Assembly (NCBI RefSeq): GCF_022678645.1
Contig: NZ_JALBWV010000040.1
Location: forward strand, 1 to 64,000
DNA: 64,000 nucleotides
Source of the DNA: Saccharopolyspora soli
GTDB lineage: Bacteria; Actinomycetota; Actinomycetes; Mycobacteriales; Pseudonocardiaceae
Reading direction: 5' to 3'
In this document: piece after piece, positions 59,933-64,000 of the stretch
Numbering within the stretch: the first letter of the stretch is position 1
How the letters are laid out: each line of letters starts with the position of its first letter
Program-made: the position numbers and the translations under genes
Notes under the pieces: model-generated
Database searches by the model: none
The model's input: only the letters and a program-made list of their open reading frames with translations
Told to the model about the DNA's origin: nothing

Positions 59933-60035
59933 TTTCGCTGCCTCGGCTGCCGCGACTGCAAGCCCCGCCGCCGCGGAGTTGATCACGCAGCTATTCCGGG
60001 AGGGCGAGTCCAGCGAGTTCGTCATGACCGCCTAA
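59889..60035 (+). CDS. Small hypothetical protein (48 residues)
   Basis: ATG 59889 overlaps the previous small gene by 44 bp in another frame. Reads M-S-I-R-D-R-A-G-Y-F-R-D-R-R-D-F-A-A, then A-A-E-L-I-T-Q-L-F-R-E-G-E-S-S-E-F-V. Helical, with weak support. Ends 26 bp before the terminator. Confidence 0.38.
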   Translation: MSIRDRAGYFRDRRDFAASAAATASPAAAELITQLFREGESSEFVMTA

Positions 60036-60061
60036 CCCAGAGCCCGCCTTTCACCCCACCA

Positions 60062-60101
60062 GCCCGGCGCCCTGGCCCCTGACCAGGGCGCCGGGCGTTT
60101 T
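60062..60101 (+). terminator. Rho-independent terminator
   Basis: Perfect 14-bp stem, GCCCGGCGCCCTGG / CCAGGGCGCCGGGC, 7-nt loop, followed by GTTTT. Confidence 0.87.
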
Positions 60102-60154
60102 CATGCCCACCTTCCGGCGACGCGGGCTGCGGTGACGCACTCCGGAGATCAACT

Positions 60155-60634
60155 GTGAGCACACGACAGACGCATCACCTGCGGGTTCCGCTGCTGCGGG
60201 TGCTGATCGCCACCTACCGCACGCAGGGCCAACGCAGCACCGACTTCGCCTTCGTGCCCGAGGGCGAGCTGGTCACCCTCGCCTACGTCTGCGACCGAGA
60301 TCGCGGCAACCCCGACGGCGGCTGCGGCTGCACCCGCGGATTCGCTGACGTGAGCAGCCACAAGGTCACCACCACAGCTGTCGTCGTCGAACAGGTCATG
60401 ACCCGCGACGACTACCTCCGCCGACTGCGGGCCAGCGCCCTCGACACCGGACTCCTTAAGCCCGGCGAGGACCACACCGACGTCGACGACCAGGCCGATG
60501 AGCTGCTCGACCTCGCCGCTGGCTTGCCGATCGGCACGGTCGTCGAGCGTCGCGGCGATCTCCTCCAAGTCCGCCAGTGGCCACCGCGGCCGCGGGCATG
60601 CCCCGGCTTTCCTGTGAAGAGAGGACAGCGGTGA
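60155..60634 (+). CDS. Hypothetical protein
   Basis: A 159-residue protein from the GTG at 60155 (GGAGATCAACT upstream). The first half reads L-R-V-L-I-A-T-Y-R-T-Q-G-Q-R-S-T-D-F-A-F-V-P-E-G-E-L with a Cys-rich C-D-R-D-R-G-N-P-D-G-G-C-G-C-T-R-G patch; the second half is acidic and helical (D-D-Y-L-R-R-L-R-A-S-A-L, D-E-L-L-D-L-A-A-G-L). The cysteines may bind metal. Overlaps the next (broken) gene's GTG by 4 bp. Confidence 0.6.
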   Translation: MSTRQTHHLRVPLLRVLIATYRTQGQRSTDFAFVPEGELVTLAYVCDRDRGNPDGGCGCTRGFADVSSHKVTTTAVVVEQVMTRDDYLRRLRASALDTGLLKPGEDHTDVDDQADELLDLAAGLPIGTVVERRGDLLQVRQWPPRPRACPGFPVKRGQR

Positions 60635-61017
60635 AGGAGAAGATCAGCCTCAACCAAGTATGAGACGAGTTGCACGCCATCGCGGACGAGTGCCCGGAGT
60701 GGCGTCGACCCACATGTGGGCCGCGGTCTGGCGCCCCCGCTATGTCGAAAACGGTCAACCCGCATGTCTGGCCGCCAAGGTCCTGGCGAGGATGGGCTGG
60801 ACCATCGAGCAGCTCAAACAGCTCGACCGCGAAGGCCCGCGCGACTCTGGGGCGCAGCCAAGGCGGTGTCCGGCTGGCCAAGTCGCGGCACAAGGCCCTA
60901 CGTCGCATCGACCCGCAGGGCCTGATCTTGTTCGTGGCAGTTCAGGATCAGCAGGACCGCGGCAGGTGGTGGAGCTGGGGTCACGTCGTGGACTGGTGCC
61001 TCACCCGCGGCGCGTAG
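60631..61017 (+). pseudogene. Broken gene: nonsense codon plus frameshifts
   Basis: GTG 60631 starts V-K-E-K-I-S-L-N-Q-V and meets TGA at 60661-60663, then the same frame continues D-E-L-H-A-I-A-D-E-C-P-E-W-R, so TGA probably replaces a Trp codon. The sequence then becomes protein-like in another frame (N-G-Q-P-A-C-L-A-A-K-V-L-A-R-M-G-W-T-I-E-Q-L-K) and returns to the first (R-I-D-P-Q-G-L-I-L-F-V-A-V-Q-D-Q-Q-D-R-G). At least one nonsense and two frameshifts. The product would have been a helical protein of about 130 residues. Confidence 0.62.
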
Positions 61018-61595
61018 GACTGCCGAACGTACGGAACTCGCGCGCATGGACGAGGTACCGGGCGCCGCGCACGACCCGCGCCGCTCCAGTGGGACAACCT
61101 CCGCTTTGGGACCCGGGCCGACTGACCGCCCACGTCGACGTCTCGCGCTGCGCTCACGGCGACCGTGGGAGCCGCTGTGGTTCACCGCGGTGTTCACCGA
61201 AGACGGTGACCGGGTGGACATCGTCCCAGCCGAGCAAGCATGGCGCCTGGCCCCGCTTGCCGACGTCACGATCACGACGTCGAAATGCGAATGCGGTCAC
61301 GAGACCCCGCACGATGCCGAAAGCGGAACGTGCTCTCGGTCGTCCGAGTGACACAGCAAACGGGCCGCGACGGAGATCTCGCTCTGCTGCGGCCACCACC
61401 CCCCTGCCCCACCGCGGAAGCCGGAGGCCGATGAGCAACGACAACCGCAGCGCACGTTCTGCCACGTCCAACCGCAGCCCGAACTCGGGAATAGCGCAAG
61501 AGATCCGGACAGTGGTGAACGCCGGAAAGAACAGCAAGAACACCAAATAGCCACAGGCCGCAGCGACGCCGCGCAGCCAGGTGGCAACAGCCGAC
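61018..61595. other. Stretch with only a doubtful gene
   Basis: A plus-strand frame 61046-61351 contains W-F-T-A-V-F-T-E-D-G-D-R-V-D-I-V-P-A-E-Q and C-E-C-G-H-E-T-P-H, which may be the end of a lost gene; its N-terminal 45 residues are low-complexity. Nothing else is convincing. Confidence 0.35.
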
Positions 61596-61645
61596 CGGCT
61601 CGGCGGGTCTCACCAACAGGACCACTGGTGAGACCCGCCGAGCCG
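61596..61645 (+). terminator. Perfect 19-bp inverted repeat
   Basis: Arms 61596-61614 and 61627-61645 (CGGCTCGGCGGGTCTCACC and its complement) with a 12-nt loop. It could be a terminator or an attenuator, or a target for the serine recombinase that starts 160 bp later. Confidence 0.75.
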
Positions 61646-61806
61646 TGCTCCCTGTTTCCTCTCCGCCTCGCGGAGGCGTCCCCAACGCACCAGCCGCCGC
61701 ATATGCAGTCGGGCACGAGCATCCGCCTCCGCTCTCAGATCCTGCCCGGCTCGCGCGAGAGCGGACCACCTCATCACCCCTCGACGCAGTCCAAATCGCG
61801 AAGGCC

Positions 61807-63459
61807 ATGACCCGAAAAGAGACCACTTTGAGCCACGACATCACCGATAACCCCTGGGCGACGCTGGACGCGCTCATCGGGATCGAGGTCGTCGACCTTC
61901 CCGACAGCACGGGCATTGGACAGCTTGCCTTTTATGGGCGCTGTTCCACGGAAGACAACCAGGACCCCGAAACATCCCGCGGCTGGCAGTCCGGCAACGC
62001 GCGGAAGTTCATCGAACCGCTCGGCGGAACGATCGCCGCCGAGTACTTCGACGTAGGACAATCCCGATCCGTCCCCTGGCCACGACGTCCCCAAGCCAAC
62101 CAACTGCTCGCCGCCCTCAAAGACCCTGACCGGGGCTGGAACGCGATCGTCGTCGGGGAAGGAACCCGCTGCTGGTTCGGTAACCAGTTCTCGTTGATCG
62201 CGCCCAGAATCGCAGCGTACGGCGTGGGTCTGTGGATTCCCGAGCTCGGGGGCGAGTTCGACCCGCGCAACCCGTCGCACTCGATGCTGATGAGCGTGCT
62301 CGGCGGCATGAGCGAATCCGAACGCCAGCACGCGCAGGCCCGGGTCCGGGCAGCGATGGATGCGCAAGTGCTCAACGAAGGGCGTCATCAAGGCGGCCGC
62401 GCTCCCTACGGGTATGTCGTGGTCGACGGTGGCCCGCACCCCAACCCGCGGAAAGCAACCGAGGGATACCGGTTGCGGGTGCTCGCTATCGACGAACCGT
62501 CCGCCGAGGCGGTCCGCCGTATCTTCGCCGAGTATCTCGACGGCTGCGGCGACCGAGCCATCGCCAACGGCCTCAACCGCGACGCCATCCCCTGTCCCTC
62601 CGCTCGCCGCCCGGATCAAAACCGGCACCGCCGTGCCGACGGATGGCACCCCAGCACCGTCCGCTTCATCCTCGAAAACCCCCGCTACACGGGATACGCC
62701 TTCTTCGGGCGATGGATACGGTACGAGGCCCTTCTTGATCCCGATGACGTCGCGGCCGGATATGTCACCCGTTTCCGCCGAGCTGATCCCAGTCGAATCG
62801 TCCGCTCTCGACGGCCAGCGCACCCCGAGATCATCACCGTGGACGACTTCACCCAAGCCCAGCTCCTACGCAGGTCCAAAGGATCACGGGGCCTTCCCGC
62901 CATGAGCCGCTTGGAACGGACCGGGCGGAGCACGAAGCGGTCCTACCTGTTTCACGGCCGCATCCGCTGCGCGGTGTGCTCTAGGAAGATGCATGCCGAC
63001 ATCCGAGACCAGAGGGTGTACTACCGGTGCATGCAGCGCACCCTGCCTCCCCATTCACCGGTCGCGTCGGCACATCCGCGCTCCGTATACCTTCGCGAGG
63101 ATCGCGTTCGAGACGCGGTCACCACGTGGATCAGCACCCTGCGCCACCCTCACCACGCCCGCACGGCGCTCGCCGCCGGCGCGGGGGCTACGCACGAAGC
63201 TGTCCCAGACCTAGCAACGGCCAGCCCCACCACGACGGCACCGGCCGGGACCGACGAGGCGATCAACGCACTGATCACGTCGCTGAACCCGGATACTGCG
63301 GCGTCAGCTGCCAAGCCCACGACCGTGGCGGCCATCTACCGCAGCGCTGACCTTCGCCTCGTCTTCGACCCGACCACGGACGCCGCCACCGTGACGCTTC
63401 GCCTACCCAAGCAGGAAACCGTCTGCCTCTCGGGTCGCCTGACCGGCCTGCGCGATTAG
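61807..63459 (+). CDS. Large serine recombinase
   Basis: A 550-residue recombinase from the ATG at 61807 (frame open upstream). The resolvase/invertase domain has F-Y-G-R-C-S-T-E-D (Arg45, catalytic Ser47), E-G-T-R-C-W-F at about 119 and S-E-S-E-R-Q-H-A-Q-A-R-V before the E-helix. Then the recombinase domain (Y-G-Y-V-V ... G-D-R-A-I-A-N-G-L-N-R-D-A-I-P), and a zinc ribbon (I-R-C-A-V-C-S-R-K-M ... Y-Y-R-C-M). This layout is the phiC31-type integrase, common in actinomycete phages and integrative elements. No matching attachment site could be identified. Confidence 0.9.
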   Translation: MTRKETTLSHDITDNPWATLDALIGIEVVDLPDSTGIGQLAFYGRCSTEDNQDPETSRGWQSGNARKFIEPLGGTIAAEYFDVGQSRSVPWPRRPQANQLLAALKDPDRGWNAIVVGEGTRCWFGNQFSLIAPRIAAYGVGLWIPELGGEFDPRNPSHSMLMSVLGGMSESERQHAQARVRAAMDAQVLNEGRHQGGRAPYGYVVVDGGPHPNPRKATEGYRLRVLAIDEPSAEAVRRIFAEYLDGCGDRAIANGLNRDAIPCPSARRPDQNRHRRADGWHPSTVRFILENPRYTGYAFFGRWIRYEALLDPDDVAAGYVTRFRRADPSRIVRSRRPAHPEIITVDDFTQAQLLRRSKGSRGLPAMSRLERTGRSTKRSYLFHGRIRCAVCSRKMHADIRDQRVYYRCMQRTLPPHSPVASAHPRSVYLREDRVRDAVTTWISTLRHPHHARTALAAGAGATHEAVPDLATASPTTTAPAGTDEAINALITSLNPDTAASAAKPTTVAAIYRSADLRLVFDPTTDAATVTLRLPKQETVCLSGRLTGLRD

Positions 63460-63641
63460 CGCAGCGACAGCTCCGCCGTAGCACCGCGCCGCGGCCGTTG
63501 GCTCTCCTGCCCGGATGCCCCAGGCAGAGACCACCAGTATCGAGGCGGTCTCATGTGTACCGTTGCCGGAACCTCAGCTGTGGTTGCTCGACGTTATGAG
63601 CCGCACAACCCTCTCTGACCAGGAAACCCGAAGGTGAACTC

Positions 63642-63992
63642 ATGGATTCGATGTGGTACCAGGGAAACGCCAACGAAGACGGAAAACGGACACGAGGTTG
63701 GCTCGTCGGTCATTTCATAGAACCGCCGGAGGCAATCCGGTCCACCAACGACGTCGAAGTCAAATGGGGTATCCATCCTGCTGGCGAGAAGCGTCCAGAA
63801 TGGACAGTTAGCGATTTTCGGACAACTCTAGTCCTGCTAGTCCGGGGGCACTTTCGAATCGACCTCACTCACGGCAGCGCTACCCTCGCACAGGAAGGCG
63901 ACTACGTCATGTGGGCACCAGGAACAGACCACTCCTGGGAAGCCGTCTCAGACTCGGTCGTGATCACTGTACGCTGGCCGTCGTCGCCATGA
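63642..63992 (+). CDS. Small cupin-like protein
   Basis: A 116-residue protein from the ATG at 63642. The pattern K-W-G-I-H-P-A-G-E, L-L-V-R-G-H-F-R-I-D-L, G-D-Y-V-M-W-A-P-G-T-D-H-S-W and V-I-T-V-R-W-P looks like a single cupin barrel: strand-rich, with His residues in the two half-motifs (the first at G-H-F, the second at D-H-S-W). Substrate unknown. It stands alone at the right edge, 180 bp after the serine recombinase. Confidence 0.6.
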   Translation: MDSMWYQGNANEDGKRTRGWLVGHFIEPPEAIRSTNDVEVKWGIHPAGEKRPEWTVSDFRTTLVLLVRGHFRIDLTHGSATLAQEGDYVMWAPGTDHSWEAVSDSVVITVRWPSSP

Positions 63993-64000
63993 AGCGGCTT

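Noticed and set aside
59889-60035. Considered fusing this frame with the preceding small gene as one frameshifted gene
   Set aside because: Each has its own start and stop and the overlap region is plausible in both frames; kept as separate low-confidence genes.
1-64000. Search for tRNA or rRNA genes
   Set aside because: No cloverleaf with the conserved T-arm GTTCGA context or rRNA signature was recognised by eye; a covariance-model scan would be decisive.

Overview
The window is high-GC DNA with GTG/TTG starts, strong AGGAGG-like ribosome sites and actinomycete-type protein families (SCO6880-type conjugation protein, DUF4913, XRE-STAND regulator, dimethylallyltryptophan synthase). It most likely comes from a filamentous actinomycete; Pseudonocardiaceae or Streptomycetaceae are guesses, not conclusions. 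A RepA-type initiator next to an iteron array, a ParA partition operon, a type IV secretion operon, a toxin-antitoxin pair and many recombinases point to a large conjugative plasmid, or an integrated element derived from one.

Layout. 1-2.7 kb (minus strand): an indole-prenylation operon, dimethylallyltryptophan synthase -> tryptophanase-family lyase -> isopentenyl-diphosphate isomerase (cut by the window edge). 2.7-5.3 kb: decayed DNA with gene fragments. 5.3-10 kb: a DUF3800 protein, a divergent XRE-STAND regulator with a TTGAC-rich control region, and three consecutive small secreted proteins. 10.2-21.9 kb: one tightly overlapping operon for a type IV secretion / conjugation machine (VirB8-, VirB6-, SCO6880-, VirB4-, VirB1/NlpC- and VirD4-like), headed by a FlK-like hotdog thioesterase. 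No relaxase is visible.

22-23.6 kb: RepA on the minus strand, with eight same-orientation iterons, a DnaA box and AT-rich DNA upstream, which is the probable replication origin. 23.7-25.3 kb: the end of a Tn7-like transposon (three repeats, intact TnsA, truncated TnsB). 25.4-31 kb: phage-like replication and repair genes (Sak4-like ATPase, UvrD-like helicase, and a winged-helix replication-like protein whose gene carries four copies of a 12-bp palindrome). 31.2-34.2 kb: an array of TGWCCGGWCA sites, then parA, a parB-like gene and a small helical protein, with inverted GTGTCAC repeats on both sides of parA-parB.

34.3-63.5 kb: an accessory region of small, mostly unrecognised genes. Many carry their own ribosome site and are separated by strong hairpins, in a moron-like arrangement. 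Among them are a TOPRIM protein, a DUF6884 protein, a PP-loop (PAPS-reductase-like) protein, a DUF5710 protein and a PIN/antitoxin pair. This region is broken up by recombinases: a tyrosine integrase at 35.4 kb, a three-gene tyrosine recombinase/HTH/recombinase module at 51.5-54.2 kb, a large serine recombinase at 61.8 kb, and several frameshifted or truncated recombinase remnants. The last gene is a small cupin-like protein. All family assignments come from reading motifs by eye; no database search was possible.
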